Part shown: in pieces, positions 22,801-35,324 of the stretch
Position numbering within the stretch: position 1 is the first letter of the stretch
Layout of the letters: the number at the start of each line of letters is the position of its first letter
From: Rostrohypoxylon terebratum
Lineage: Eukaryota > Ascomycota > Sordariomycetes > Xylariales > Hypoxylaceae
Direction of reading: 5' to 3'
DNA length: 64,000 nt
Assembly: GCA_022497145.1 (NCBI GenBank)
Contig: MU385856.1
Coordinates: forward strand, 496,001-560,000
Translations under genes and position numbers: made by a program
The notes under the pieces: model-generated
Told to the model about the DNA's origin: nothing
What the model saw: the letters and a program-made list of their open reading frames with translations, nothing else
The model's database searches: none

Positions 22801-25800
22801 GCATCATCGTGTACGTCAATGGCTCTAATGAGAGACCATTAGGGCGTAGAGATCTCAACCCCGGTTTGCATGACATAGATCTTTTATGGCCTGCCATGAT
22901 CTGCCTTAGAAGTGTGAGGCTTCCCGCTTTCCGGCATTGAACGGTTGACAGCCGACGAAATATAGGTGTGGAACAGCTAGGGCAGGAAGGGGACAAGAGA
23001 TCATGACCTTCATCAGAAACAGAAATGTCAAGAAAAAACTCACAGACTTTAGGAGGGAACCCCGGCACAATCGGCCTTGGGGGAAGAAAAACAGACCAGG
23101 GGCCCCCGTTTCCATATGTTGCTCATCTCAATTTGACCTGGTCGAGGTTGTCTCACACTGGGAAGATCTGGGAGCAGCTGGAAACAGCGGGAAAGAGAGT
23201 AACAAAAATGATGAGAATGACCAGAATGACCAGAACGACCAAGAAAGGCTATTATTTTGCTCTGCTCGGCTCGGCGAGCACGAATAAAATCTTGAATACC
23301 CCTCCTTTGTCATCATATGGTCCGATTATGGCCGAACTGGCAAATCCAGACGAGATAAAAGCTACGTTGCTGAGACCCTTAAGGCCTCAGTGAGCGATGA
23401 TGACGTTTCTAACGCTTTCGACGCTCTTGACGCTTCTGTCGCTCCTCTATCTTTCAGACTAGCAGTGAACTAGCTACCTACTGGATATGGGTTGACGTAG
23501 GAAGATAGCAGGTGATGAGAAAGTGAAGTCTAGTAGATCCATGAGGAATGAATAGGATTGTGATATACTAAGAAGTACGCGTTATTTCGAAACCTCAGCG
23601 TCGGTCTAGGGTTGATAGCTATATAATTGGATGTTTTTCATAAGCTTGTTTTTTTCAGAAAGGTGAGGGGCTCACATGAAGCTCTCAAGGCTACGGGGCT
23701 TATGGGGCTATGGATACTATGGGTACTCTGGATAAGAATGGAGAGATCTGGCTCGCTAGCGACCGTCAAATAATATATCAGAAGTCCATTATGACGATCC
23801 GTCATGGACGGGGGACGGAAACGGTGGCAGAAAGTGGTCCATGTTTGCCCTATGAAAACGCGATACGGTCCGTTTCCTGACATGGGGATGGGAGAAGTGG
23901 ATCGCGTACGGACCATGTAACCAATGTATATCCATGGTAACTATGGTAGCCATGGAACCCTGCTGAAAAAAAAAGAGAGAGGAGTCCCTGCTAGGCTGCT
24001 AGGTCAGCCCGTCAACGAGCCAGCTAATACTAAAAAGAACTCAGTGGAGAAGAGGAAACGAAGGCCAAGCTTGTACGAAATACCTCATTCAACGCATTTC
24101 AACGTCTTTACTTCTTATTCGAAGTTGCGGTACCAGGGGTTTTGCTGACATTTTACATCCATACCAGTAGAACCTTCACCAAGACTCTGAGTAAAAAAAG
24201 AGCCGACCCCTTCGACCCTTAATTCTTCTTAACCCTTATTATAACCCTTATTATACTACGTAACCCCTCGACCACTATCCACTACACTAGGTAACTAACC
24301 ACTAACCAAAATGCTTGCAATCCTTCCCGCCGAGTTACCTATGTAGGTGTCGCAACGGCTCACCTGGTCCGCCCGGCTTAGTCTGTTTGGTCCGTTTTTG
24401 GTCCCTAATAACTGTTAACCTGGTTTGGCTAAACCCATTCATCTCAACTATCGTGAGTCTAAATAAGTTGGTCCAGTCGCAGCTGGCTCGGGTCCGTGAT
24501 GACGGGGATGAATCTATTTGTCGCCGTCGTTTCGATCTTCAATGTTCCTCATTGTCCTTGCTTGTTTTATTTAACAGGGCAGACAGGCAGACAGACAGAC
24601 CAGGCCATGACAGGACAGGGCTAGGTAATCCATTTAATATGGTAATAACTAGGTAACGAGCAAGCTGACAACAGGTGAGAGAGGAAGAAGCGCGTTCCTT
24701 GGCTACTTGATCCAACTGCATGTGGGGTTTCTATTCAGGACTCATAATCCCTAATAAGAAATAGGGCAAGATGGGCAAGATTTGCTATCGTCATTCACTT
24801 TCTTGTATCCTAAAGCATGTAAGTATTCACACGCTTTCTACTTACCTACATACATGCCTAGCATACCTACACTAGTATTTTATTTTTCATTTCGAAGATC
24901 CCCATGGCTAGTTCCCACCTCGGGAGCATCCAGTTACCCGCACTTTAGCTAGATTCGGTTGACCTTTGAATCAGCTAGATCAGCCGGTTCCTCGTTTCCC
25001 AGGTGCTCTCTACTAAGGCTTCCCAAGCTTCTTCCCTCTCCCCTCATCGACGCCAAAAGAACTTTCGTCGAGGAACATTCTCAACTAGGAAACATGGCTG
25101 GCAGCCACCCGGACGGGAGCACTAGGGGAAATACCTACGAATACCTACCTGTCTAGGTCCTAGGTACGATACCTACGGGAAATGCGGTCTGAACTAAAAC
25201 CATTCGTTTCTTTTTCTCTCTCTTTCTTACCGTCTATCCCACTGCTTAGGTAGGTACAATATACAATATTTCGTGTTCTGAAATTACCTACCTAAAGACT
25301 TAGTAGTTCCTGTTGAAGAAGTCTTCTAAGGTCTTCTAAGTCGTCCAAATCGTCCAAACTCTGTTTATGTTTATTTTTATTTTCACTCTATTCTCTAGCA
25401 TCTCATTCGGCTTGTCTCATAAATCAACTGCTACGTTCTACGTGTACGGCTTGCCGAGTGCCCCGGGGGTGGCGCTTTTACTTACTTTTTGCGGCCCTTG
25501 TCAGTCCCGTCTGATGGGCATGGCTGTTGTCCAAGTCCAGGATATGGATATAACTCTCCAGTTTGTGGTTTCTCTGACATGTTAAAAAAGCACGGTAGCA
25601 TCGTGGACTCTCCACACACCTTGAAGATTCACCCCGGCTAGCCAGCCCTCTTTAGACGCACATCCACGAGCCTAACTACATTAATTCATCTGTACCCTCT
25701 GAGTAGGGACCCTCGTCCTGTCAGACCTGTCATACCACATCTTATCCCTCGAGGGTTACCACACGCACACACCCCCCTCTATGTATCTTCTTGTAATTCA

Positions 25801-26730
25801 GGGACCCCGGACTCAAAGGTCACCCCCAATATCCCTGTTACTGCATACAGACTTACATATGTATCTATGTACGGTCTCCTCCACATGTTCTGTGTCTAGC
25901 ATCTAGCCCTACCTTTCGCCGTGCGTCTGATATTCCTATCTTGAAAGCCCAGCTATGAGATTGCATTGCGGCGTCTTCTGCTAGCCGAGCTAGACCTTCA
26001 ATCGATGGTCAAGCTGGTGAAAGTCACCACTTCACTAGTCTCTCAGTTGACCTGACTCTGTTTGCTACCCTCGTCCACCCTGCTGCGGTTTTGTCAACCC
26101 TTCGGCCGTTTCCATTTACACCAGACGGCACAGGCCAACTTCTTCCTGCACTCTCTTTCGACGCAGTAAAAAAATAGAGGGGGAAGAATAAAGATATAAT
26201 CACCAATACTAAAGGGGGAAAACGAAAATAAGAAAAATCAAAATAAGGAGACTAGATCAACTCAACTCAGAAGAAGACTTCCCCGTTGTCGAAAAAGAGA
26301 AAGTGGAAAGAGTTGGACCAAATCTGATAGGAAACGGTAGGCCCCCAAAGGTGTTTTGTTGGTTGGTTTTGGAAATTCGACGTCCTATTGCTGCGTATGA
26401 GATACAACGACAACCAAACGACTTGCTACCGGAGTCGAGATTTGCGCCTCCTCACTCTTTTACTACCACGGGAGTCTTACCGGTCAACTTTTTTGGCAGA
26501 AAATCGACTTCTGCTTGCATCTCCCAACAGCTCACGAGGACAGTGAACTACATACAACCGGTCACGGCACACCTGACTTTATTAAAGGACCAATTGGTTG
26601 ACTGAATCTGAGTATGCATGTCTTCTCCCGCCCGTAATTCTCGAATTGTCAAAAAAACTGTCCCGGCAGATCCCCACGACCGCCAGCGCCAATCCTACTT
26701 CTCTATCAGACTCTAATTGCGGCTCGTTGC

Positions 26731-26745
26731 CAAAAAAAAAAAAAA
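26731..26745. repeat. Poly-A tract in leader of CENP-B-type gene
   Basis: A run of about 14 adenines lies about 60 nt before the chosen ATG of the regulator. In filamentous fungi A-tracts in leaders can act as poly(A)-binding-protein sites or nucleosome-excluding DNA; here that is only a possibility. Confidence 0.6.
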
Positions 26746-26804
26746 CATACATAACGGAAAACCCAGAGTACCAGCCTACCAGTCTATATTGTGACTGTCC
26801 GTCA

Positions 26805-28672
26805 ATGCGGGCTATATCCTACGGATCCCACCAACTGTCTAGTATAGCCGATTCAGTTGGCACGATAGCCATGCACAATACAATAATCGGCTCAACTGGT
26901 ATAGACCAGGATAACCATCTGGCTCATGACAACTCGTACTCGAACGAACAATGGGTTGATATGTCCGCCTATAACAGTATGGGCATGACAACTTACGGAG
27001 GTGATTACTATATCCCTCCCGTAACTCATGGGTTACCATCAGAGTCTATCGGCATGGCTCCGCCGCCAGTTCCGCATCAAATGCACAGCCAGCCGCATAA
27101 TACTTACGCGAGTCATTTACCGCACCCGTTGATAATACCAACACAGCAGCCTTCTCAGGTTCCATGGCCCAGCCTTCGGACGAACCCCTCACAAAGCTAT
27201 TCAGCGCCTCCTGTAGCTATCCCTCCGGCGTCGGCCCCTATGAGACAACCTCCGAGGTTGCCGACGATTAACACGTCGCAACCGAGGAAGACGTTAACGG
27301 ACGAAGATCGCAGGAACATGTGTTTATTTCACGAGGACAACCCTCACGCCAAACAAACGGAGATTGGACAAAAGTTTGGAGTCGAGAGAAGGTAAAGTCG
27401 ACAAACGTCCAAACGGATCTTGATTGCTAATGTTACTTTGGTAGCACTGTGTCGAAGGTATTGCGAAGGAAGGAACTTTACCTGAACTTGGACAGTCAAG
27501 GCGGCTCTCCAGTGAAGAAGTCCAAGGGCAAGTCCCCGCCGGACATTGAGAGAGCCCTCGCAAATTGGGTTCGGGGTCAACAAAAGAAGGGAGTCGTGGT
27601 GAGCGATTCCCAGATGGAGGAGAAGGCAAGGGTGTTCTGTACCGGTTCAGACAGTCCTCTGAAAACGATCACGGCCTCCTGGATCGAGAAGTTCAAGCAG
27701 AAACACAATATTGGCCCCGGGAAACTGATTCGTAGGGCATCCGAAACTGCTATTCCCGACAATGCTCGATTGGACACCGGATCACCGTTATTGTCTACTA
27801 CACAGACGCCAGGAGGTATCTCACCGGCTTCGCCGATCACCCAGGCGACTTCACCTCAGCCTTCTTCGGCCATCGAAAAATCCGACAGCAAAGAAAATCT
27901 CTCTACGGGCTTCATGGACTTCGAGACTAACGGATACCGACACCCACATTCGCAGAGTTCCACCTCGCTATCCAGCGCCGTGACTGACCCGCCAAGCTCA
28001 ACCTTCTCCGCAGGTGCCTTCAGCCCAGGTTCACAGTTCAACTTCTCACCGGATCCCAACTCGGGAATGTTTGGCGATCGGAACCAAATACCCGGAAACC
28101 CCAACTTCCAGCGTCCTCGAAGTCAGACGGTTCCAGACCTCGGACACCTCGAATATATAAACCAGTCACAGTCTACCGAGCCACTAACACCCAAGTATAG
28201 CCAGTCCGGAACAGCACCTTCGTCAGCCCTAGAGTCACCCGCCCACGAGATACCTGCACCGAATTTTGGAAATTTGGACTCGGCCATATCTCCGCCTACA
28301 CCCCTCCACCATGTAAGCAGCAATAGCAGTCTGACCGGGAGATCGAGCTGCTCAGGAGTTGCGGTATCTGGAACAACATTGGGATCATCCCCGAGCTCCC
28401 CGACGCAAGAGGATGCCAGACGAGCTGCCGATACTCTCCTGAGTTTCATGCAACAGTTCAAGACCACGGGTTTGGTTGACCAGAACGACTTCTTGACAAT
28501 TCTCGGACTTACTGAGAAACTGGGATTGCAGTCTCAACAGCAGATGGTACTCCCCCAGTCCAACCTGGCTACTCAAGGCTTTGGAGGTTTATCAAGGATA
28601 CCGGAGGGCGATACTGAGATGACTACGGCTCCCTCTCCACTTGTAAAAAATGAGACCACTATGAGTGTATGA
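26805..28672 (+). CDS. CENP-B-type helix-turn-helix transcriptional regulator
   Basis: Exons 26805-27391 and 27445-28672 (intron 53 nt, GTAAAG..TTGGTAG) encode 604 residues. Residues 1-155 are rich in Pro, Ser, Gln and His. A Psq/CENP-B N-terminal helix-turn-helix lies at about 160-215 (LTDEDRRNMCLFHEDNPHAK, then IGQKFGVERSTVSKVLRRK), so the intron splits the recognition region. A second CENPB-type helix-turn-helix is at about 220-290 (DIERALANWVRGQQKKGVVV and SWIEKFKQKHNI). The remaining 300 residues are Ser/Pro-rich and disordered, with a helical patch near 540-575 (ARRAADTLLSFMQQFKTTGL). No DDE transposase domain follows, so this is a domesticated pogo-like DNA-binding protein, as in yeast Pdc2 or fission yeast Abp1/Cbh relatives. 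Its targets are unknown. The frame is open for 69 codons before the first ATG. Confidence 0.85.
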
Positions 28673-29303
28673 CAACGATTGAAACCGCCCATTTTTAGGG
28701 ACCCATCTCCGTGGAGACTACACGTACCGACAGTAGCCTGAGCTATCACACCACCACCGGATTCCTTTGTCCTAGATTTTGGGTTTATATCTTCCACCAG
28801 AATGATGGCAGCACCAGATACGGACTAATAAATCCTCTAAATTGAACACCTAGGAATTTCCAAATCTGGTTTGCATGACCTCATAAATCAATGACTACAG
28901 ATACATACCGAACACACTCGATCGCCTCAAAACCATTCCATTTTACCTAAAATTTTCACGCTCACTTTCGACTACAGTATCCACAAGAACAGAACAACCC
29001 AGAAGACGTCTCACGACAGGCACAGGGGATAAGGACAATGTCATCAATATCCATGCTCATATTCACAGGAGTCATCCGGTCAAGGGAAAGGGGAGGGAAA
29101 ACCGAACGAGAAAAAAAAACAAGAAAAAATTTGATCAAACTAACTACAAATACCGATATCCAAAGCGTACCTAATCATATACACTATACTTCTCACGAAG
29201 CATCCATTCATATACCGTACACAATATACCCCCGTCGCCCCACCGCGCATTTAACAACAACCCAAGCGAAATATACCCGAAATTCGAGCAATCGACGAAG
29301 GGA

Positions 29304-29332
29304 GGGAAGGGAAAGGGAAAGGGAAAGGGAAA
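29304..29332. repeat. GGGAAA/GGGAAG purine array
   Basis: About five consecutive GGGAA(A/G) units in the spacer between two convergent genes. Confidence 0.8.
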
Positions 29333-29456
29333 CTAGGGGAGTAAAGCAAGAGGAGGAAAGGGGAAAAAATCTTTTTATTTTTTCGAATATTGGTTTATCA
29401 CTGGGCGCTCGTTATATCCTCTCTCCCTTCGATGCTATATTGATATACTACTACTG

Positions 29457-29490
29457 GTGCTGCTGCTGCTGCTACTACTACTGCTACTAC
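29457..29490. repeat. CTG/CTA trinucleotide repeat
   Basis: A short compound CTG then CTA triplet array; any frame across it gives a Leu or Tyr run and is not taken as coding. Confidence 0.8.
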
Positions 29491-30888
29491 TATACTATAC
29501 CATACTTATCGAATCTGTCCGGCAACAAGACTTTGTCCCGCTCACGCGAAAAACGTTACCCGATATAACCAGGAATCCAAACATCCCCGTCCATCGCGAA
29601 TCTCGAAAAATTTTCTCAAACGGCTCTACCTATTGTTATTATTCTCTCTTCAATTTTTTCTCGATACTTCTTTTCTATATGGTTTCCCCCCAATATATAC
29701 ATATATAACCAACCTAAATACGTGTTGTCTACCCGTCTGTGCTTTTTTTCCCGATGAGAGAACTGGGAAAAAACGTGCTTTTTTCCGACCTCGAAAGCCC
29801 TTCGTTATCCTCGACGGCGTTGAGAATACATAGGAGGAAGCGGGAAGAAATAACACATTCGCTAGCATCCATTTTTTATCAGGCGCAAGAGAGGCGACTT
29901 TCCCTCTGTCCGCGGGAGGGCAAAGGGGGGAAAGGGAGGGTGGTCCAAGGGGAAAGGGGGCGCGAAAGGTGTTCAACGGTGACCGGTGTTAGTGTCTGTC
30001 TCTGTGGAAAGGGGAAGCGTGTGTTGTTTTTCCGGTTCATTCTTCTATTTTTCTAACATAGTAGCACTATCAGGCGTCTATCCGGAAGTGATTTGTTTCT
30101 CTAGGTATCTAGCTGACACTAATCTTGAAATTTTCACACTGCTCTACTAAAATCTTTTTCATCTCCCGTAATCTCAGCAGTATCGTGCAAAAACATCGTG
30201 AGATGAAAACAGTTCGAGCGTAACTATTACTTACTTGAGGTAGGTACCTAACCTTCCCGAATTCCCAAACATACTCCCGTCCCTCAAAAACCATTCTCCC
30301 CGCTACGACACGCGAAAGAAAAGGGGTTTCATACAAGCGACGCAGCAAACCAGTCCAACCCTCGCAAACACCCATTTCCCAGGGGAGCCGTCGACGTTAC
30401 ACCACTCGCAGAAACGGGGCTCGATTTCGCTATCCGAACCTGTCCCAAAACCATGACCGAATGTTTATTTATTTTTGGAGTAACCTTCTACATCCATAGT
30501 AATACACGCAGGCCCCCTAACCCCCCTTATCACGACCCGGACGAACACTTGCTCGATGAAGGTAGATGAGACACAAAACATATGTAAACATCCAAAGCGG
30601 AGCCTGTCGCGGCTCTGTAACTAGCCTTCCGGAACTTCTCGCCCCTCGGCCCCGTCAGTTCTCTACTGCTGCTTATGTTGGACTGTGTACGTTGCATTGC
30701 ATGAGAAGAGGGTGCCACCCGATCTGGACCAGGGCGGTGCATGAGAAAGTTTGAAACTCTTTTTGAAAATTTACTTTTTACTTTTTCTGATGTTGCGTTG
30801 TCCGTTCTAACGGTAGGTCGGTTGGTTGGGTATCAATTATTACATTACTTATTTCGTTTACGAGACAAACCGACTGCCCGGCCCTCCC

Positions 30889-33800
30889 TTAACTTAAACG
30901 TTCTTCCCATAGTTCGATCACCCCCTTCTCGGTTAGTTCGGGCATAAGGCGCACGAGGATGAGCTCTAGAATCCCGTACACCAAATGCTTGTTACAATAG
31001 GAATCCGAGAAGACATCAAGAATGCCGGTCTCGATCTCCGATAAGATTCTGTTCTCCTCCTCGTCATCGCCCTTGTCACACATGTCAGCCCGATTGTCGC
31101 CACCAGCCTCGGTCGGCGGCACACCGGTGTCTCCAAATTGCCGCTTTGAACCTTCTGGGGTCAACGTTGCATGACTGTCTCTAACAGATTTGCCCTCATC
31201 GGTAAGCCGCACGCGTGCAACTTCCTCTCCAGTGCTATTGGGATTATGTGCTATGTTATTACCTTTGGCTGTAAACGGTCCGGACCGCGAGCTCGGACTC
31301 TTCTGAGAGTTAGTCGATCTGGTGAAAAACGGCCAGGTACTGCTACCGTAATAAAGCCTGCCCACCCCCTTCGGAACAAGCGCCAAAAGCGCGCTAGCGC
31401 ATCTGCGACGAAGGGCGGCCAGCTGTTCGTCAGATGAGGGAGGGATCAAACTGGATTCGCCTGGGGCGTTATTGGGGAATATGGCGCCTCGCACGGCTCG
31501 GAGGAGCGGGGGAAGACGAGCAGGATCGAGAATATAGGCGTGAATATGATGTGAAAGAAGTCTGTGCGAGATCAGTACGGTACCGTGCGAACCATGTACC
31601 AGCGAACATTAATAGAAGCTTCTAAGGAAAGGCGTTGTAGGGAACGTGGGGGGTTTAGTGGTACAGGTGTTACTGTAAGCGGGACGATTCGAGGGGATTT
31701 GGGGGACTTGGAGGACTTGGAGGACTTGGAGGGAAGAACGCGAGTTCGAGAGAGTCGGATTTCTAGGTAGGTACCTATTGCGCAGTAGGGCAGAGAATCC
31801 GACCGGTTCCATAACAGAATCTTGCTGCGACCATGGCTTCATGGTTAAGGTACACACGACCCAGTGTAACCACACCTAATAAACTAATAATGATTGATAA
31901 TGCGAAATCTACCACGCATGACTGTATCAAATGGACAAGCGATGTGAGGCTTCAAGGGACCGTGGAGCTTTGCCTGGAGAAGAGAGCTCCTACAGGGGAG
32001 CTAGAAGCTGCATAAGCCCTGGGGGGTCACCCCCCTGGCCCTATCCGATCGGGGAAGAGGTACGTCGATGATGGTCTTTTGGGCGTAAATATGCGAGGCC
32101 GAGACCTAAAGAGCTCACATCGATTGAGTTGGGACGGAATGGTCAAGATGGTGTATGATACAGGCGCATCCCGATGCTAGGGTATTCGAAAAGCCACAAT
32201 TATCGCTCTCGGAAAGGCCTCAAAGATACCCCGGTCCAATCTACGCAAGCTAGTGCCATCTTTGGACGATCACATCTGACGGCATTCGGAGCTGAACATA
32301 GTCGTCGTCTTTCCGCCGATCGAACCAAGAGCGGAAGTGCATATGGGACACAGTGGGATGGCCAATGAATAGTACGGCAGGTACTAAGGTTGAAGTAGAA
32401 TAGTAGAGGAATAGCAGAGGCTGCTAAGATATCTAGGTTCGAGATAGGATCTGTCGTGTAAAAGTCCCTAGCTTGGATAACGCGCGTCGGAGACATGTCC
32501 GTGCGTGCGGGAAACGGTAGCGGTGGGACCCAGCGGTACGAAGCGAAAGGGAAAAGAGTTCGTCGTACTGGCTGATGGGATCCTTGGTCGAGGGCAGGAA
32601 TCCCTGCAAGTACCAAAGTTGGGCGCGTAAATAAGGCTCGCGGATGGCCAGGTAGGTCTACTAGACTCAGCCCCGCGCCGTTTATCATGCAATCGGATGA
32701 AGGATATCTAGGTTTACCCGGTCATTGATTGTGGGCGAGGACAACCCCTGGAACGATGTCTGAATTGCTGACCCCGGCGAATATCGGAGTTTGGGTGGCT
32801 TCCTGTTTATCCGGTCGTGAAACCAAAGGATGGTAGCGTCGTACAGCACCTCCCTCAACTAGAGGTTGGCTTTACTGAAAACGGTCTGGCCCAAGTATCC
32901 GTGCCTCGTTTCGTCGATTTGCCAAGTCGATATCCGATCGTCCATGGAAATTAATCTTGTGATAGAAAGGCAATGCCCGTCATGCACACTCGCGAGACAG
33001 GACATTTCTGGGATGTGAATGGGTAACTTCTGGTCCTGTGACCTGAGACGCATGCGAGGTGACGAGATAGGTGCTTCCGCGACGAGGGAGAAAAGGAAAC
33101 TGATTCGCCTACCTATCGATCATCCCGTCAAACCCTGCCAAGTTCCCAGGACCTCTCAGAGCTCCCCATTGTATCATGGAGAAGGCCCCGCTCATCCAAG
33201 GCATGCGAGCGTCTATTTCGAGCAGGTTCCCGGTGCAAGACCATATTTTGAAGTCTGCAATTGGGACTTTGGTTGGCTGCGAGGGTGTCTCTGAAGCTGC
33301 CGGAGGGTGGTATGATTCTTCTTCGTCGCCGTCAAAGGCCGATTTTGCTAGGCGAGCGAAACTGGAAGTGGATCTTGGAGGAAGTGCTCGGGATAGCATT
33401 AACGTGTTGATCATCAATCGTATCGAATTCACTATAATGAAACCCCACTGGATCACGGACCAGAATGCTTCCTGGATACGTGAGCTACTCTTGCTTGTAG
33501 TTGGTGGGACTATGTCGGAGCCCGTTTTTAAATTGATGCTCGGCGTGATAGCTCTAGATTCAGAAGTCTTCATGGCTCCTTTCGTGCGAACTAATCTCGT
33601 CAGCATAATTAAGATTTCCAATATCAGCCATGGCTCCGATAATTTATTGACAATTAGATTGCCAATAACGAGTTCCGAGAGTATCTGTCCGACCAACGCC
33701 GTCAAGCACTCATTCTCGAGATCCTCTGTTGGGAGAAGAAGTGCAAGAACGCCCTGAACTAAAAGCTGACGATATTCGCCTTCGTTGCTTGCCTGAACTT

Positions 33801-34544
33801 GGGCACTGCCAGACTCGGATTTCGGAACAGGGGACAGAGCAGGCAGAGGCCAAAGCGAGTGGTAGATCTCGCGCGGATTGGCTTCAACTGGTGGACGAGC
33901 CACCGAGCTCTTTGCAACCCGGTACGCTAGGAGATGTTGTTAGTCACGAGACATGAAATACACGAGTTTTGTTTGGCAGATAATAATAGATATGGCAGCC
34001 AACCTCGGATGTGCGCATCTAGCAATTCTGGGAGTTCATCGAATAAAAGACTCTCTAGGTCTACATTCCGTAACCTCTCTTCTAACGCCCGAGTACAATG
34101 CGCAATGATATGCACAATCTCGGAGACGAAAGTCTCGTCTGGCGTAATCCTGGCATACCAATTCTGGACAAACTCCTTAATGATGATAGCTATGAGAGCG
34201 TATAACTGAAGATCCACATCGTTGCGACTAGTCAGAGGGGGTAACAGATCCTGAATTGGAGCAGGCGAGCTCCTCCCTCTGTCAGCCAGGTGTTGGGCGC
34301 ACAATACTCGGCGTATGAAGGCAGCCGTGGCTTTGTCGGAGAGAAAGTCGGACGATATGGGACGAGTGGATCGACGAGGAGCGGAGGGCGGTGGAGTCAC
34401 ACCAGGTGAGCTAGAAGCCTTGTTTCCAGTGGATGATGTGACTGACTCGGGATTGGTGCTCGATGTTGCTGGCGCTTTCAAACTGGTCGGAACTGGGCTA
34501 CTTTTGGGCGGAACGGCGCCCGATGATGGTGCAGACATCCCCAT
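30889..34544 (-). CDS. PXA-domain protein, sorting-nexin-associated family
   Basis: Exons 34544-34004, 33926-33113 and 31561-30889 encode 675 residues. The joins keep the conserved flow DAHIRAYRVAKSSV and GMIDRLLSHHIHAYILDPARL, so both introns are well supported. The N-terminus (1-70) is Pro/Ser/Thr-rich. The PXA domain occupies about 65-250 (LQLYALIAIIIKEFVQNWYA, ELLDAHIRAYR, REIYHSLWPLPALSPVP) and is helical, including a hydrophobic stretch near 325-345. The C-terminal helical segment (GILDVFSDSYCNKHLVYGIL) is also conserved in fungal homologues. PXA domains occur with PX and nexin-C domains in endosomal and ER-tethering proteins (Mdm1/SNX13 type), but this protein lacks PX, and its role in membrane traffic is inference. 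Intron 1 is 77 nt with donor GTTGGC. Intron 2 is 1551 nt, far longer than any other here. Confidence 0.8.
31562..33112 (-). other. 1551-nt intron of the PXA gene
   Basis: Donor GTAGGC at 33112 and acceptor TCGCACAG at 31562 join codon AG|A in phase and reconstruct a region I remember as continuous in homologues. The intron includes three GGACTTGGA copies (31704-31730), a TAGGTAGGTACCTA palindrome near 31766, and a 162-codon open frame on the minus strand at 32688-32200 with no recognisable domain. A nested gene or an inserted element remnant could explain the size; I saw no clear terminal repeats. Confidence 0.7.
31704..31730. repeat. GGACTTGGA x3 tandem repeat
   Basis: Three exact 9-nt copies inside the long intron of the PXA gene, close to its 3' splice site. 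Confidence 0.9.
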
Positions 34545-35324
34545 CTCCGGTCGAAGGAGGATAAAGCAATTACCGGAGTATCGTCATGATATTTCAATCT
34601 AGCGATATATTCTCTCTCGTCTTTCGATTGTACGTACGACGTACGTTGTAGTTGCAAAGGAGTTGTCGTGGACATGGAGTTGAAAGTGGGTTTAGTTGGT
34701 TATCGCGCTAAGTTCATTGCCGTTTGCTGCTGCAGGAACCATTATTTGAGGCGACTTCCCCTTGTACTTTTTTTTTTCAAGGGACGTCGCGCCTGCAGCC
34801 GCAGCTTACGGCAACTGTAAGACGCTCGTGCCACCTCCAAAATGACGTTGACAGGTGCAGCGGAGCGCCCCGAAACCTGCGGAATCTTAAATTTTTAGCA
34901 TAAAGCACAGGCCTTCAGCTAGCCCTGGAGGGTACCATTGGCTCCAGCGGCTCTTGACTTGCATCGCATGTGCGAACAAGGATGGCCATGTCTCGTTTCA
35001 ATGAGAGCCGTTGAGCCTCACGATACCTAATGCTCACGATAATGCATTTATCAATATTATCAATATCAAATTGCTAGTGGTCTAATAGACCTACCTGCGG
35101 TATAAGTACCTGAGTGCTTAAGTGTTGAAGGTGAAAATTTCGGTACTTACGCATTTCTACAAGCAGGTTCACGCAAGTTGGGTAGGGACAGGGAGACTTC
35201 ATTGATCATTGATGTGTGCTTGATTGATTTTACGACATCCACTCCACATCTCATAAGCACAGAGTAAATTTTGTACATTTGGTCAACGCAATCATATACA
35301 GTGATGCATACAAAGACTCGTGTA
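34545..35324. other. Intergenic: PXA promoter and MSS51 3' side
   Basis: About 780 bp upstream of the PXA gene and downstream of MSS51, both on the minus strand. A CGTACGACGTACG inverted repeat lies at about 34632-34644, probably in the PXA leader or promoter, and a poly-T run at 34770. No gene is recognised. Confidence 0.55.

Larger units (their letters stand above)
18733..26804. other. 8-kb gene-free tract
   Basis: I recognise no protein gene or RNA gene in 8 kb. The tract holds many simple repeats: TACCTA and CAGCA arrays at 19740-19825, CACA/CTAC-rich sequence at 20330-20440, GTAGTA runs near 22680-22720, ATGACCAGA repeats at 23210-23250, and CAGACAGA at 24578-24600. TAGGTAGGT/ACCTACC palindromes recur, for example at 21395-21420, 21533-21565 and 25140-25165. 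The last about 600 bases (26180-26804) are A-rich and probably the leader of the CENP-B-type regulator. Short open frames on both strands lack domain features. Long non-coding RNA or very large regulatory DNA is possible but not shown. Confidence 0.55.
28673..30888. other. Convergent 3' intergenic region
   Basis: About 2.2 kb between the 3' ends of the CENP-B-type gene and the PXA gene. It holds a GGGAAA hexanucleotide array at about 29304-29332, CTG/CTA trinucleotide repeats at 29457-29490, and purine-rich stretches. Open frames here are repeat-driven. A TAGGTACCTA palindrome is at about 30241. Confidence 0.6.

Noticed and set aside
18733..26804. Transposable element in the gene desert
   Set aside because: I found no reverse transcriptase, transposase or long terminal repeats, and no stretch with heavy C-to-T (RIP-like) decay that I could support by eye.
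29038..29568. 176-codon frame downstream of the CENP-B-type gene
   Set aside because: Driven by GGGAAA and CTG/CTA repeats giving Arg-Glu and Cys/Tyr runs; no conserved-looking core.
32200..32688. 162-codon frame inside the long PXA intron as a nested gene
   Set aside because: No recognisable domain and one of several overlapping frames here; kept only as a question in the findings.
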